Source: Vibrio lentus (GTDB lineage: Bacteria > Pseudomonadota > Gammaproteobacteria > Enterobacterales > Vibrionaceae). Taken from it: a stretch of 64,000 nt of DNA. The stretch's first letter is position 1; every line of letters starts with the position of its first letter. The position numbers and the translations under genes were made by a program. Location of the stretch: NCBI RefSeq assembly GCF_002875945.1, contig NZ_MCZK01000144.1, forward strand, positions 124,184-188,183, read 5' to 3'. The notes below the pieces were generated by a model, which ran no database searches, was not told the origin of the DNA, and saw nothing but the letters and a program-made list of their open reading frames with translations. Below, in pieces: positions 9,279 through 18,658 of this stretch.

Positions 9279-10676
9279 CTACCAAGCTCGCTTTTTAACA
9301 AAACCAAGTAGGAACAAAGACGCAATCATCGTCACTACATAGACCGTCAATACAGGTAACATGATCGAGTTACTTGATGGAACAAATGGCAGGTTAATGT
9401 AGATAATCTGCACAATTGGCAAAATAAATATGTTCATAATTGCCAACTCAAATGCTGCAGGTGATTTGAACTCAGGATCAACAATACGTAGCAGTAATAA
9501 ACCTGAAGCAACTGTACCGGTATAACAACCAAATGCCGCTAGGCCACGTTCGAACCCGTATTTAGGCATACGACGAGCAAACCACACAATTACGAAGAAA
9601 CTGATCACCGACGCACAAATCGTTGTCGTTAAGAATGGGACAATGATCTGCTGGATATCGTTGATACCAATCGCTAAGAACACCGCACAAATCATGAAAT
9701 CAACGGTTGTACCCGTAATACGGCGCGTCGTAGAGTTATCTAACACATGACACGATTTGACCTTTCTTAATGTCTTTCTCGTGATAACGCCAGCTAGCAT
9801 GCCCCAAACATAAAGCATACCGAAGCCAAGGCCTCTAACCTTCTCAATTGACTCAGGCCAACTGAATGTCGCCCATGCCAAAGCGAAAACATAACCCGCA
9901 CCGTACAGCACAAACATCACAGCAAAATGGAAAGCAAAAGTGTCGATATTCGCGCTATGAGTCGTAGATTGTGCACAAGGCTCAGAATTACCTTTACCCA
10001 TGATGCCGGTTAATAACGGCTTCGGCATACTGGATAAATGCTTTTCAGATAACCAACCTTTCTTAATCGCTTGATTGGCAAATGGAATACCGATGAGTAC
10101 AGCAAACAGAAAACCAGCGGCACCAAAGGCTAACCCAACTGTACTTGCGCTTTGTACGCCATATTCATTTTCCCAGATACCTCCAATAGCTTGAGCAGCT
10201 CCAGGGTTTTGTGAAAACCCTACGCTTACTAGGTAGCCGTAGCCAGTAAAGATTTCGCCCGAGGTAAGGTGCGAATAAAGTTCAAAAACAGTACGCCCAG
10301 TGATCCCTTGTATCGCGTAGATAAGACAGTAAATCAGAGCAAGCCAAAGTGCCCCACTTCTTATCCAGCTAGAGTTAGCTTTGTCAGCTTCAGGTTCATC
10401 TTGTTGGATTAAACCAATACCGATAAAACCAAACACGAACAAATGAGAAACCAACACACCAAACGCGCTGGTTGGTATCTCTTTCCAGCCTTCTTGAGTT
10501 GGCATACCTATTAAACCGAAGTTCATGAGTACAAAGCCAATCACACCACCAATCAGAGCTGAAGGAATCAGGTTTTTCTGAAAGAAGGTAACTCTTGAGC
10601 GTAGGAAAGCTGCAAAAGACAGCAATACACCGACCCAAAAAAAGGCTCCTACGTATGGAAAAAACAATGATGACAT
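9279..10676 (-). CDS. GltS-like sodium/glutamate-type symporter
   Basis: 465 residues with about twelve hydrophobic helices. The repeated pore-loop motifs of the ESS (GltS) family are visible as GFSQNPGAAQAIGGIWE (near 150) and FGCYTGTVASGLLLLRIVDPE (near 395). GltS carriers take up dicarboxylic amino acids with sodium across the inner membrane. The protein is somewhat longer than E. coli GltS (about 400) and distant from it, so the substrate may be another carboxylate. It lies downstream of epoxide hydrolase and aldehyde dehydrogenase genes on the same strand, which suggests it imports a substrate for them. Confidence 0.75.
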   Translation of the reverse strand: MSSLFFPYVGAFFWVGVLLSFAAFLRSRVTFFQKNLIPSALIGGVIGFVLMNFGLIGMPTQEGWKEIPTSAFGVLVSHLFVFGFIGIGLIQQDEPEADKANSSWIRSGALWLALIYCLIYAIQGITGRTVFELYSHLTSGEIFTGYGYLVSVGFSQNPGAAQAIGGIWENEYGVQSASTVGLAFGAAGFLFAVLIGIPFANQAIKKGWLSEKHLSSMPKPLLTGIMGKGNSEPCAQSTTHSANIDTFAFHFAVMFVLYGAGYVFALAWATFSWPESIEKVRGLGFGMLYVWGMLAGVITRKTLRKVKSCHVLDNSTTRRITGTTVDFMICAVFLAIGINDIQQIIVPFLTTTICASVISFFVIVWFARRMPKYGFERGLAAFGCYTGTVASGLLLLRIVDPEFKSPAAFELAIMNIFILPIVQIIYINLPFVPSSNSIMLPVLTVYVVTMIASLFLLGFVKKRAW

Positions 10677-10854
10677 AAAATAATCCTTTATTGATCTAAC
10701 ACGTTTTTACTACTGCTCACTCACGCAAATACGTGTTCCTATCAGTTTCAAAGCGAGGTCTTTCCACAATAACATTCAGCGAAAAGGGAAAGATCACCGC
10801 CCAAATACAGTCCAAAAATTTACAGACAATTCAAAGTTTGTAAGTCAACCGAAG

Positions 10855-11994
10855 TTACATGCCGCGGAAGAATTGCTGAATATCTGCCATCAACGCCTTA
10901 GGTTGCTCCATTGCAGCAAAATGACCGCCGCGTTCCATAACCGTCCAGCTCTTGATGTTATACATTCGTTCTGAGTATTTCCTCGGAGGCCACGCCAGTG
11001 TCTCTTTCGGAAACAGTGCGGCTCCTGTCGGTACCTCTACACGACTACCGTTTTCACCTAATATACGACCGCCTTCTTCACGGCGTCCGTAGTAGATCCA
11101 AGTGGAAGAGTTGAAAGTCCCTGTCGCCACATAGATCATGATGTTGGTTAACATCTCATCTTTGCTGTGAACGCTTTCAATGTCCCCATCGTCTAGATCC
11201 GACCATGAGTAAAACTTCTCAACTATCCAAGCTGCAATCGCAACTGGGTTATCTTGCATAGCGTAACTTAGTGTCTGTGGGCGTGTTGCTTGCAAAGTTC
11301 GATAGCCATCCTCCATAACAGATTCACTATCTACGCGATCTGACCATGCTTGCTCTTCTTCATCTTGAGGGCCATCAATATGACGCATCGTCGGGAAGTT
11401 GATGTGGATCGCTTTACAGTGGTCGGCATAATCGTGACCCAGCCAGCTACAAATCGCGCTTCCCCAGTCCCCACCTTGTGCCAGATAATCATCGTAACCA
11501 AGTACATCAGTCATTAAGCTGTTGAGTACCTTAGCCATAGCTCTTGGTCCCATTGGTCTTTCTGGTCGGTCAGAGAAACCAAAACCGGGCAGAGAAGGAA
11601 CAATAAGATCAAACGCATCTTCTGCTTTGCCGCCAAACAACTCAGGAAAAGCAAGAGGTTCAAGCAAATCAAGAAACTCAGCAACAGAACCGGGCCAACC
11701 GTGACTAATAAGTAGAGGGCGAGGTTCTACAGAGCTGCCGCGGATATGGATATAGTGAATATTCATCCCATCAACTGAAGCCGTAAATTGCGAGAACTTA
11801 TTCATTTTTCGTTCTTGTTCACGCCAATCAAACTCGTTCACCCAGTAGTCACACAACTCCTTGAGGTATTTGATATTCGTACCGTAATCCCAACCACCGT
11901 CGTCAGGCATATAACCCCATTGGTACTCAGCAACATTTTTTCTAATGTTGAACAAAATATCATCACTCAGGTTAACCTCAAATGGTTTAATCAT
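10855..11994 (-). CDS. epoxide hydrolase family protein (alpha/beta hydrolase)
   Basis: 379 residues. The N-terminal 100 match the EHN epoxide-hydrolase domain (DILFNIRKNVAEYQW..., GWDYGTNIKYLKELCDYWVNEFDW). The alpha/beta-hydrolase core shows the oxyanion motif HGWPGS (99-103), the nucleophile elbow GGDWGS with Asp176, and the catalytic His in RGGHFAAMEQP near the end. Epoxide hydrolases open epoxides to diols; related proteins can act on other substrates. Cytoplasmic. It lies between the aldehyde dehydrogenase (91 bp upstream) and the GltS-like carrier. Confidence 0.8.
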   Translation of the reverse strand: MIKPFEVNLSDDILFNIRKNVAEYQWGYMPDDGGWDYGTNIKYLKELCDYWVNEFDWREQERKMNKFSQFTASVDGMNIHYIHIRGSSVEPRPLLISHGWPGSVAEFLDLLEPLAFPELFGGKAEDAFDLIVPSLPGFGFSDRPERPMGPRAMAKVLNSLMTDVLGYDDYLAQGGDWGSAICSWLGHDYADHCKAIHINFPTMRHIDGPQDEEEQAWSDRVDSESVMEDGYRTLQATRPQTLSYAMQDNPVAIAAWIVEKFYSWSDLDDGDIESVHSKDEMLTNIMIYVATGTFNSSTWIYYGRREEGGRILGENGSRVEVPTGAALFPKETLAWPPRKYSERMYNIKSWTVMERGGHFAAMEQPKALMADIQQFFRGM

Positions 11995-12085
11995 AAAATC
12001 GTCCCTTTAATTTATGGCTGCGATATGTCGCCATCATCCTCGATATAACGACATATGCATCAGTTCTTATATTTTGTATTAATGG

Positions 12086-13576
12086 CTATTTGTTTACATA
12101 CCAGATAGTTTTCGTCTGTTGGTATTGGTCAAATGCTTCAACACCATTGTCTTTACCGCCAAATCCTGACTGCTTAAAGCCACCGAAAGGAGTGCTGATA
12201 TCCCCTTCAGAAAAACCATTAATCGAGATAGTGCCAGCATTCACAGCTGCCGCTGCGCGTTGAGCACGGTAGATGTCAGAGGTGTAAATCGAGGCTGCTA
12301 AGCCGTAATCAGTATCATTGGCAAGCTTGAGTGCTTCTTCTTCGGTATCAAAGGCCGTTACCGCTAGAATCGGACCAAAGATTTCTTCTTTGAAGATGCT
12401 CATCTCCGCAGTCACATCACTAAAAATGGTTGGCTCAACAAACAGGCCGACCTCATCAGAGGCTGTACCGCCATAAACCAATTGCGCGCCTTCGCTTTTA
12501 GCCTTATCTAGATAGCTTTTCACTTTGTCGAAGTGTTTTTGTTCAATCATTGGGCCAACAATAGTGTCAGCCTGAGTTGGGTCGCCCATCTTCCAATCTC
12601 GCATTTTCGTGATCATTTTTTCGATAATTTGGTCGCGAATAGTACGCTCAACAATTAAACGAGAACCACAACTGCAGTTTTCACCCATGTTCCAAAATGC
12701 AGCGTTTAGCATGTCATCGATGAAAGCATCCATATCAGGGATGTCTGAGAAAACGATTTGAGGAGATTTACCACCGCACTCCAAAACGATCTCTTTTAAA
12801 TTACTTTGTGCGGAATACTCTAAGAACTTACGACCAACTTCAGTTGACCCAGTAAAAGAAATCATGTCGATATCATTGTGCAAACCTAACGGTTGGCCTG
12901 TGTCTTCACCATGGCCAGTGACCATGAGAAGCGCCGATTCAGGGATGCCCGCTTGGTGTGCTAATTCAACCATGCGATACGTGCTCAATGATGTTTGCTC
13001 TGCAGGTTTTACAATCACAGAGTTACCCGTTGCTAATGCAGGGCCAGCTTTGAATGCAAACATCAACGCAGGGAAGTTCCAAGGTAGTACAGCTCCCACA
13101 ACACCAATCGGCTCTTTGACAATGAGCCCCATCGCATCACCATTGGTTGGTGAAACCTTACCGAACTGCTTATCTACTGCTTCTGCGTACCATTTAATAA
13201 GTGAAATAGTTTCTGGAATATCAGTTTCAAGACACTCAGCGATAGGTTTACCAGCTTCAACACAATCGAGTGCTGCTAACTCTTCGGCATGCTTTTCAAG
13301 CAGTGCAACCCACTTGTACATCACGTCTTTACGCTCCGCTGGGTTCAAATTAGACCACTCGCCTTTATTGAATCCCTCACGAGCTGCACTCACAGCTAAA
13401 TTAACGATTTCTGGACTACCAGATTCAATTGCACCAATGACAGATTTGTTATGTGGAGCAATAGTAGGAAAAGACAACTCACGATTTACAGAGTGGTCAG
13501 GAATCAAATGACCTGCCCATAGTTCACCCTGTTCGGCCAAAGAAAAAATATCTGCTGCGACGAGTACATTGTTCAT
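12086..13576 (-). CDS. NAD(P)-dependent aldehyde dehydrogenase
   Basis: 496 residues, full length for the ALDH superfamily. Visible are PWNFP (165-169), the nucleotide-binding GSTEVG (243-248), the general base in LECGGKSP (Glu266) and the nucleophile Cys301 in NMGENCSCGSR. It most resembles the PuuC/betaine-aldehyde group acting on amino- or aliphatic aldehydes, but the substrate is not certain. It probably oxidises the aldehyde formed in the pathway that includes the neighbouring epoxide hydrolase. Divergent from the LysR gene (96 bp), its likely regulator. Confidence 0.88.
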   Translation of the reverse strand: MNNVLVAADIFSLAEQGELWAGHLIPDHSVNRELSFPTIAPHNKSVIGAIESGSPEIVNLAVSAAREGFNKGEWSNLNPAERKDVMYKWVALLEKHAEELAALDCVEAGKPIAECLETDIPETISLIKWYAEAVDKQFGKVSPTNGDAMGLIVKEPIGVVGAVLPWNFPALMFAFKAGPALATGNSVIVKPAEQTSLSTYRMVELAHQAGIPESALLMVTGHGEDTGQPLGLHNDIDMISFTGSTEVGRKFLEYSAQSNLKEIVLECGGKSPQIVFSDIPDMDAFIDDMLNAAFWNMGENCSCGSRLIVERTIRDQIIEKMITKMRDWKMGDPTQADTIVGPMIEQKHFDKVKSYLDKAKSEGAQLVYGGTASDEVGLFVEPTIFSDVTAEMSIFKEEIFGPILAVTAFDTEEEALKLANDTDYGLAASIYTSDIYRAQRAAAAVNAGTISINGFSEGDISTPFGGFKQSGFGGKDNGVEAFDQYQQTKTIWYVNK

Positions 13577-13646
13577 TAATCATTCTCTTTTTAATTTAAT
13601 GTTTCCAGAATGTTAATAATTTGATAGATTCCCGTAAAGCATCAGA

Positions 13647-13658
13647 AAGATATATCTT
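13647..13658. promoter_or_regulatory. palindrome in LysR / aldehyde dehydrogenase intergenic region
   Basis: Perfect palindrome AAGATATATCTT midway in the 96-bp divergent gap, 21 bp before the LysR start. A LysR-type regulator binding between divergent genes is the usual arrangement; the assignment is inferred. Confidence 0.35.
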
Positions 13659-13678
13659 GATACCTTTTAGGAATGAGT

Positions 13679-14584
13679 ATGAGTTTGAATTATGAAATCC
13701 GGCATCTAAAACACTTCTTTGCATTGGCGGAGGAATTGAATTTTCGAAGAGCTGCAGAGAAGCTCAACATCGCTCAGCCAGCGTTATCGAGATCATTACA
13801 AAAACTCGAATCTGACCTAGGAGTAATTCTTTTTATTCGAACCACTCGCCTCGTAGAATTGACTGACGCAGGAAAAGCATTTCATGCGGGAGCACACCAA
13901 GCCTTTCTATCGCTAATCGATGCAGAAAAGAGTGCGATGCGCGTGAAGATAGGGGAAGAAGGGTCATTGAGAATTGGCTATACGAACTTTGCGATTACAG
14001 GTCAATTGCCTCAACTTCTAAAGGCATTCAAAGATTCTTACCCTTTGATTCGACTAGAACTTATGCATCAGTTTTCAGCCGACCAAATTGAGTCTCTAGA
14101 AAAAGAACGTTTAGATTTTGGCTTCATTACTGGTCCATTAATCTATAAAGGCATCACGTCATTTCCTTTTCAGCAAGACCCACTCATCGCCATCGTTCCA
14201 GACTCTCATCCACTGTCACATAAACCATCTATAGACCTTATCGATCTAAGACATGAGTCGTTTATTTTAGGAAATACCAATAACTGGACTCATTTTTTCA
14301 AGATCATTAAAAGAGTGTGTCGCAATGCTGGATTCATGCCCAATATTGTAGAGGAGGCTTACGATACCGAAGCCATTTTAGGCTTAGTCAGCTCTGGGTT
14401 TGGTATCAGCTTACATGCAGGAACGGTTAAGAATTACTATCGAAAAGGCGTCAAGATCATCGATATCAACGATCATCTCGACACAATCAGTACAGAGTTG
14501 ATTACATTCAATCCTGCTCAGAGTCCGATCAAAAAGATCTTCTTCGATTTTGCTAGATCATATAGTAAAGGCCTAAAAAGTTAG
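13679..14584 (+). CDS. LysR family transcriptional regulator
   Basis: 301 residues from the second ATG. The first ATG (13673) touches the TAGGA ribosome site, whereas the second leaves seven bases. The N-terminal winged helix is typical: HLKHFFALAEELNFRRAAEKL, then AQPALSRSLQKLE and LTDAGKAF. The C-terminal part is a periplasmic-binding-protein-like effector domain (RIGYTNFAITGQLPQLL...; SSGFGISLHAG). It is the usual length and probably controls the divergent aldehyde dehydrogenase/epoxide hydrolase/GltS genes and itself. Ligand unknown. Confidence 0.88.
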   Translation: MSLNYEIRHLKHFFALAEELNFRRAAEKLNIAQPALSRSLQKLESDLGVILFIRTTRLVELTDAGKAFHAGAHQAFLSLIDAEKSAMRVKIGEEGSLRIGYTNFAITGQLPQLLKAFKDSYPLIRLELMHQFSADQIESLEKERLDFGFITGPLIYKGITSFPFQQDPLIAIVPDSHPLSHKPSIDLIDLRHESFILGNTNNWTHFFKIIKRVCRNAGFMPNIVEEAYDTEAILGLVSSGFGISLHAGTVKNYYRKGVKIIDINDHLDTISTELITFNPAQSPIKKIFFDFARSYSKGLKS

Positions 14585-14676
14585 CATCAGCTACTATTGA
14601 TTCGTTAACCACTTTCACTTAACCAAAGTTAGTAAGGTTAGTTAACGGCAGAGCGAACTGCAGGGATTTCCAATAC

Positions 14677-14706
14677 AAAAACAGCGCCAATTCAGGCGCT
14701 GTTTTT
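14677..14706. terminator. bidirectional terminator
   Basis: Twelve-base arms AAAAACAGCGCC (14677-14688) and GGCGCTGTTTTT (14695-14706) with an AATTCA loop, between the converging LysR and Dcu genes. Its stem is nearly identical to that of the terminator at 9211. Confidence 0.88.
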
Positions 14707-14755
14707 CGTTTCTTATCTCGCTATCGCTAGTTTAATTAAGCGACCGAAAGCTAGA

Positions 14756-16084
14756 TTAAGCGATAAAAATCTGTGCCAGTGCGTAACCTAAGCAACATGC
14801 GCCGACTACACCGATTAAACCGACCGACATGAATGAGTGGTTGAAGTACCACTTACCAATCTTGGTGGTGCCAGATACATCGAAGTTCACTGTTGCGATA
14901 TCTGATGGGTAGTTCGGGATGAAGAAGTAGCCGTACACCGCTGGCATTAAGCCGATAAGCAGTGCTGGGTCTAATCCTAAGCCAAGACCAACAGGTAACA
15001 TCATACGTGCAGTCGCAGCCTGAGAGTTCACCACAACCGATACAATGAATAGCGCTAGTGCGAACGTCCATGGGTAATTAGTTACCATTTCCACGATGCC
15101 CGATTTAAACTGAGGCATTGCGTATTGGAAGTAGGTATCCGACATCCAAGCGATACCGAAGATAGCGATCGCTGCCACCATACCGGATTTGAATACCACA
15201 CCATTTGGCACATCACGTGGGTCAGTTTTGGTCGCCAGCAAGATGATACCGCCGAAGCAGAGCATCATCATTTGGATGATCACCGACATCTTGATTGGTT
15301 TGTCGCCGTCTACGATGGTTCTGATCTCTGGCACCATCGCCACGATAACAATCACGACAATTGAAAGTAGGAAAATCAATACCGCATTACGAGCAGAAGT
15401 TGGCAGTACTTCATCCAAAGAAGTCGCGGTGGTGCTTTCGATGCGTTTTTTCCACTCAGGATCTTTTAGACGCGCTTGGTATTCAGGATCGTCGTTCAGT
15501 TCTTTACCACGTTTCAAGCTATACAAAGAAAGCAAAAGTGTGCCGAACAACGTTGCAGGAACCGTCACCATCAAAATGGAAAGCAGAGTAATCGAGTGTT
15601 GGATATCTGAAAGTTGCGCTAGGTAATAGACCACTGCTGCCGAGATTGGAGATGCCGTAATAGCCAATTGAGACGCCACCGATGCAGCCGCCATTGGGCG
15701 TTCAGGACGAATACCATTCTTCAATGCCACATCACCGATGATAGGCATGATTGAGTAAACCGCGTGGCCAGTACCCAATAGGAATGTCATCGAGTAGGTA
15801 ACAAACGGTGCTATCAGGGTGACGCGTTTCGGGTTCTTTCTCAGCACCCTTTCCGCGACTTGCAACATGTATTTCAAGCCACCAGCCGCTTCGAGGATCG
15901 AAGCACATGTTACCACGGCGAGGATGATCAACATTACGGTGACAGGTGGAGACGTTGGTGGCATCTTGAAGACAAACACCTCGATAACCAAACCAATCCC
16001 AGAAACAACACCTAAGCCGATACCGCCATACCGAGACCCGATATAAAGTACGACTAATAAAAATAGAAACTCAAAATACAACAT
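14756..16084 (-). CDS. Dcu-family anaerobic C4-dicarboxylate transporter
   Basis: 442 residues, about the length of E. coli DcuA/DcuB, with ten or more membrane helices. Highly conserved Dcu stretches are present: LEAAGGLKYMLQVAERVLR, APFVTYSMTFLLGTGHAVYSI, NGIRPERPMAAASVASQ and IPNYPSDIATVNFD...SGTTKIG. The family exchanges fumarate, malate or aspartate for succinate during fumarate respiration. It resembles DcuB slightly more than DcuA, but the subtype is not safe. The start ATG has AAGG six bases upstream; a TTG two codons earlier is less likely. Monocistronic. Confidence 0.88.
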   Translation of the reverse strand: MLYFEFLFLLVVLYIGSRYGGIGLGVVSGIGLVIEVFVFKMPPTSPPVTVMLIILAVVTCASILEAAGGLKYMLQVAERVLRKNPKRVTLIAPFVTYSMTFLLGTGHAVYSIMPIIGDVALKNGIRPERPMAAASVASQLAITASPISAAVVYYLAQLSDIQHSITLLSILMVTVPATLFGTLLLSLYSLKRGKELNDDPEYQARLKDPEWKKRIESTTATSLDEVLPTSARNAVLIFLLSIVVIVIVAMVPEIRTIVDGDKPIKMSVIIQMMMLCFGGIILLATKTDPRDVPNGVVFKSGMVAAIAIFGIAWMSDTYFQYAMPQFKSGIVEMVTNYPWTFALALFIVSVVVNSQAATARMMLPVGLGLGLDPALLIGLMPAVYGYFFIPNYPSDIATVNFDVSGTTKIGKWYFNHSFMSVGLIGVVGACCLGYALAQIFIA

Positions 16085-16495
16085 AAGCAACCTTGCTAAA
16101 AATGTGGACTAATTATATTTTGTCCGTAAGTTCAGCCTTTTACTTATTGCTTGGTCACACTCTGATTGCAGGCTTCCGTTAATTGTTTTTTATAAGATTA
16201 TGGTCACGCTAACCGGCTTGTAAGTTTATGAAATGTAATAAGAAGCCAGACCCGAAACCTAGACTTGTTATGTGGAATAATCATAATTGTTTCTGTTAGA
16301 TCTGTATCGCCTATAAAACACTAAACTCATAACTGAACGATATTATTTCAGATAAAACCAATCACAACTCAAGTCACTCACGAGCATATTACCAAGACAA
16401 TTCGGCATATTCTTACTGAACACTGACTCGCCTATCTCCAGGCACTATGTCAAAATACTCGCCCTCACGAAGACAACACAGAAAGAACCACGTAT
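16085..16495. other. 411-bp intergenic region, divergent promoters
   Basis: This lies between the divergent Dcu and HAD genes and presumably holds both promoters. I looked for an FNR-type TTGAT-N4-ATCAA site, expected for a Dcu gene, and saw none. There is no long open frame or strong hairpin. Confidence 0.5.
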
Positions 16496-17155
16496 ATGAA
16501 TTTTCAAGCTGCTATTTTTGATATGGATGGACTGCTGCTCGACACCGAGCGACTTTGTATGCAGGTTTTTGAGGAAGCATGTCACGCACAAGGTGTTCCG
16601 TTTTTGCAGGATGTTTACCTAGGCATCATCGGCTGTAACGCAAAAACCATCGAACAGATCTTTAGAAATGGCTACGGTGAAAATCTAGACTACCCAGCAC
16701 TGAACAACGAATGGCGCACCCGTTACAGTGCGATTGTTAAAAACCAAGCAATCCCAGTAAAAGATGGGGTGATTGAGCTACTTGAATGGCTAAAGTCGAA
16801 TGACATTCCAATCGCGGTGGCGACGTCAACTCAGCTTGATATCGCGAAGAAGAAGCTTGAGCTGGCTGGCCTAGATTCGTATTTCACCTCACTAAGCACA
16901 GGCTGCGAAGTGACTCACGGCAAGCCTCACCCAGAGATTTACTTGCTGGCGGCTGAGCGCCTAGGTGTTGCGCCTGAAACTTGTCTCGCGTTTGAAGATT
17001 CAAACAACGGCATTCGCGCTTCTATGGCAGCCAAAATGATCAGCTTCCAGATTCCTGATTTAGTAGAGCCATGTGACGAAGTAAAAGCGCTTGGACACAC
17101 CATCAGCCCGTCGCTGCATCATGTGTTGGCGCAGCTGCAACAAGCTGCAGCTTAG
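16496..17155 (+). CDS. HAD-family phosphatase (beta-phosphoglucomutase-like)
   Basis: 219 residues. Motif I is DMDGLLLDTE (Asp9, Asp11), followed by a helical cap. Motif II is VATSTQ near 108, the Lys of motif III is in HGKPHPEIYLLAAERLG near 141, and motif IV is FEDSNNGIRAS near 163. This is the HAD subfamily IA pattern of sugar-phosphate phosphatases and phosphoglucomutases. Cytoplasmic; the substrate cannot be told. Followed by its own terminator. Confidence 0.88.
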   Translation: MNFQAAIFDMDGLLLDTERLCMQVFEEACHAQGVPFLQDVYLGIIGCNAKTIEQIFRNGYGENLDYPALNNEWRTRYSAIVKNQAIPVKDGVIELLEWLKSNDIPIAVATSTQLDIAKKKLELAGLDSYFTSLSTGCEVTHGKPHPEIYLLAAERLGVAPETCLAFEDSNNGIRASMAAKMISFQIPDLVEPCDEVKALGHTISPSLHHVLAQLQQAAA

Positions 17156-17225
17156 GCTCTCACTACCGTTGGTAATGCTTTTATCTGTCTCGTCCTAAAA
17201 TACGTAGACAAGCCTCTCTATTAAG

Positions 17226-17249
17226 CCGACTCACAGAGTCGGTTTTTTT
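17226..17249 (+). terminator. Rho-independent terminator
   Basis: CCGACTC (17226-17232), loop ACA, GAGTCGG (17236-17242), then seven Ts. It ends the HAD phosphatase transcript. Confidence 0.9.
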
Positions 17250-17366
17250 GTTGGTATTCCTTTTATAAAAGATAAAAACTCGCGCTTGAAACTGTTACAG
17301 TCGATGTGAAATAAATGCCAGGTGATCAACAAAATTGTTAACGTCTACATATGGAGAAAGAGACAC

Positions 17367-17993
17367 GTGATAGAAAAGTTTGAAAGCCAACTGCTTGATT
17401 TTGCAAAGCAAGAGATGACACAAGATGCCGCGCACGACATCAGCCACATCAAACGCGTAATCAAAACCGCCAAAGCTTTGTGTGCTCAAGAACAGGCTAA
17501 GCTTGAGGTCGTTCTACCCGCCGCTTACCTTCACGATTGCTTCACCTTTCCTAAGAATCACCCAGACAGAGCCAAAAGCTCACAAATGGCGGCAGACAAG
17601 GCTATCTCTTTCCTCAAATCTATCGACTATCCCGTGTCCTATTTTGATGAGATCCATCATGCCATTGTCACGCACAGCTACAGCGCTAACATCACGCCAG
17701 AAACCTTAGAAGCACAGATCGTCCAAGATGCGGATCGACTAGATTCTCTCGGTGCGATTGGCATTGCACGCTGTCTGTACGTAGGTCAGAGCTTTAACGC
17801 AGAACTCTATAACCACGAAGACCCATTCGCTGAACATCGTGACTTGGATGACAAGCATTACAGTGTCGACCATTTCTACGTAAAGCTATTCAAGCTGGCG
17901 GAAACCATGAATACAGAATCCGCCAAGTTAGAGGCCAACAAGCGCACCGACTACATGCGTGGCTTTCTTGAGCAGCTGGGCTCGGAAGTTTAG
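17367..17993 (+). CDS. HD-domain phosphohydrolase
   Basis: 208 residues from GTG at 17367; the frame is open from 17322, but GGAG lies at 17352-17355 in the right position for the GTG. Metal ligands of the HD superfamily are visible as HDISH near 25, HDCF near 60 (the HD doublet) and QDADRLD near 120, with conserved DDKHYSVDHFYVKL towards the end. This matches the YedJ/HDIG-like subgroup of small predicted phosphohydrolases. Its nucleotide or metabolite substrate is unknown. The next gene starts 42 bp later and may be co-transcribed. Confidence 0.82.
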   Translation: MIEKFESQLLDFAKQEMTQDAAHDISHIKRVIKTAKALCAQEQAKLEVVLPAAYLHDCFTFPKNHPDRAKSSQMAADKAISFLKSIDYPVSYFDEIHHAIVTHSYSANITPETLEAQIVQDADRLDSLGAIGIARCLYVGQSFNAELYNHEDPFAEHRDLDDKHYSVDHFYVKLFKLAETMNTESAKLEANKRTDYMRGFLEQLGSEV

Positions 17994-18035
17994 CGGCTTA
18001 GAAAAAGAATCAGGCAATAAGGAAGAGAGAAAGAT

Positions 18036-18551
18036 ATGGAAATAAACCGCTTTAAAGCGTCCGATGCCGACGAGATCGTCACTTGGTTCACATCCCTAGA
18101 AGACTACGTACTGTGGGGCGGCCGAACATTTGGTTGGCCGTTAAAAGCCGCTTCGATCATCGAACGTTCTCAAGAGCCACAGGTCGAGCTGTATACCTTC
18201 TCTGAATCTAGTCCACTATCTGAGCCGAGTTCGAGCAGCAATAACACAGAGCTGATCGGGTTTATGGAGTTTCAACGTATGTCAGACAGTGAACTTCGTT
18301 TCTGCCGAGTCGCGATTCACCCAAACCAACGAAGCAAAGGGCTTGGGCAATCCATGATAGAGAGTGCATTAGAAGCAGCGAAACAAATACCAGATGTCAC
18401 CACCATTAGCTTAGCGGTCTTTCAACAGAATATCGGTGCAAAACGTTGCTACGACAAAGCAGGCTTTCAAGTGGTAGACAAAGAACCACGCGTCAAAGAA
18501 TTCAATGGTAAAACATGGCCCTTGTATCAAATGGAATTAAAGCTCTGCTAG
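18036..18551 (+). CDS. GNAT family N-acetyltransferase
   Basis: 171 residues. The acetyl-CoA-binding motif A is clear: LRFCRVAIHPNQRSKGLGQSMIE near 88-110 (Q/R-x-x-G-x-G/A type), followed by ISLAVFQQNIGAKRCYDKAGF, the typical motif B with its N-x-x-A-x-x-x-Y-x-K-x-GF. Acceptor unknown. A 12-residue Ser/Pro-rich insert (SSPLSEPSSSSNN near 60) looks like a surface loop. RBS GAAGAG. Probably an operon with the HD hydrolase upstream. Confidence 0.85.
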   Translation: MEINRFKASDADEIVTWFTSLEDYVLWGGRTFGWPLKAASIIERSQEPQVELYTFSESSPLSEPSSSSNNTELIGFMEFQRMSDSELRFCRVAIHPNQRSKGLGQSMIESALEAAKQIPDVTTISLAVFQQNIGAKRCYDKAGFQVVDKEPRVKEFNGKTWPLYQMELKLC

Positions 18552-18658
18552 CATGTTTTACTCGGCTCGATCGTTTTAATTAACAGAATGATTTTAATTG
18601 CCAGGTTTGACCCCATATCATTAAGCATTGGCTACACAGATGTAATTTGGAACCTTCA

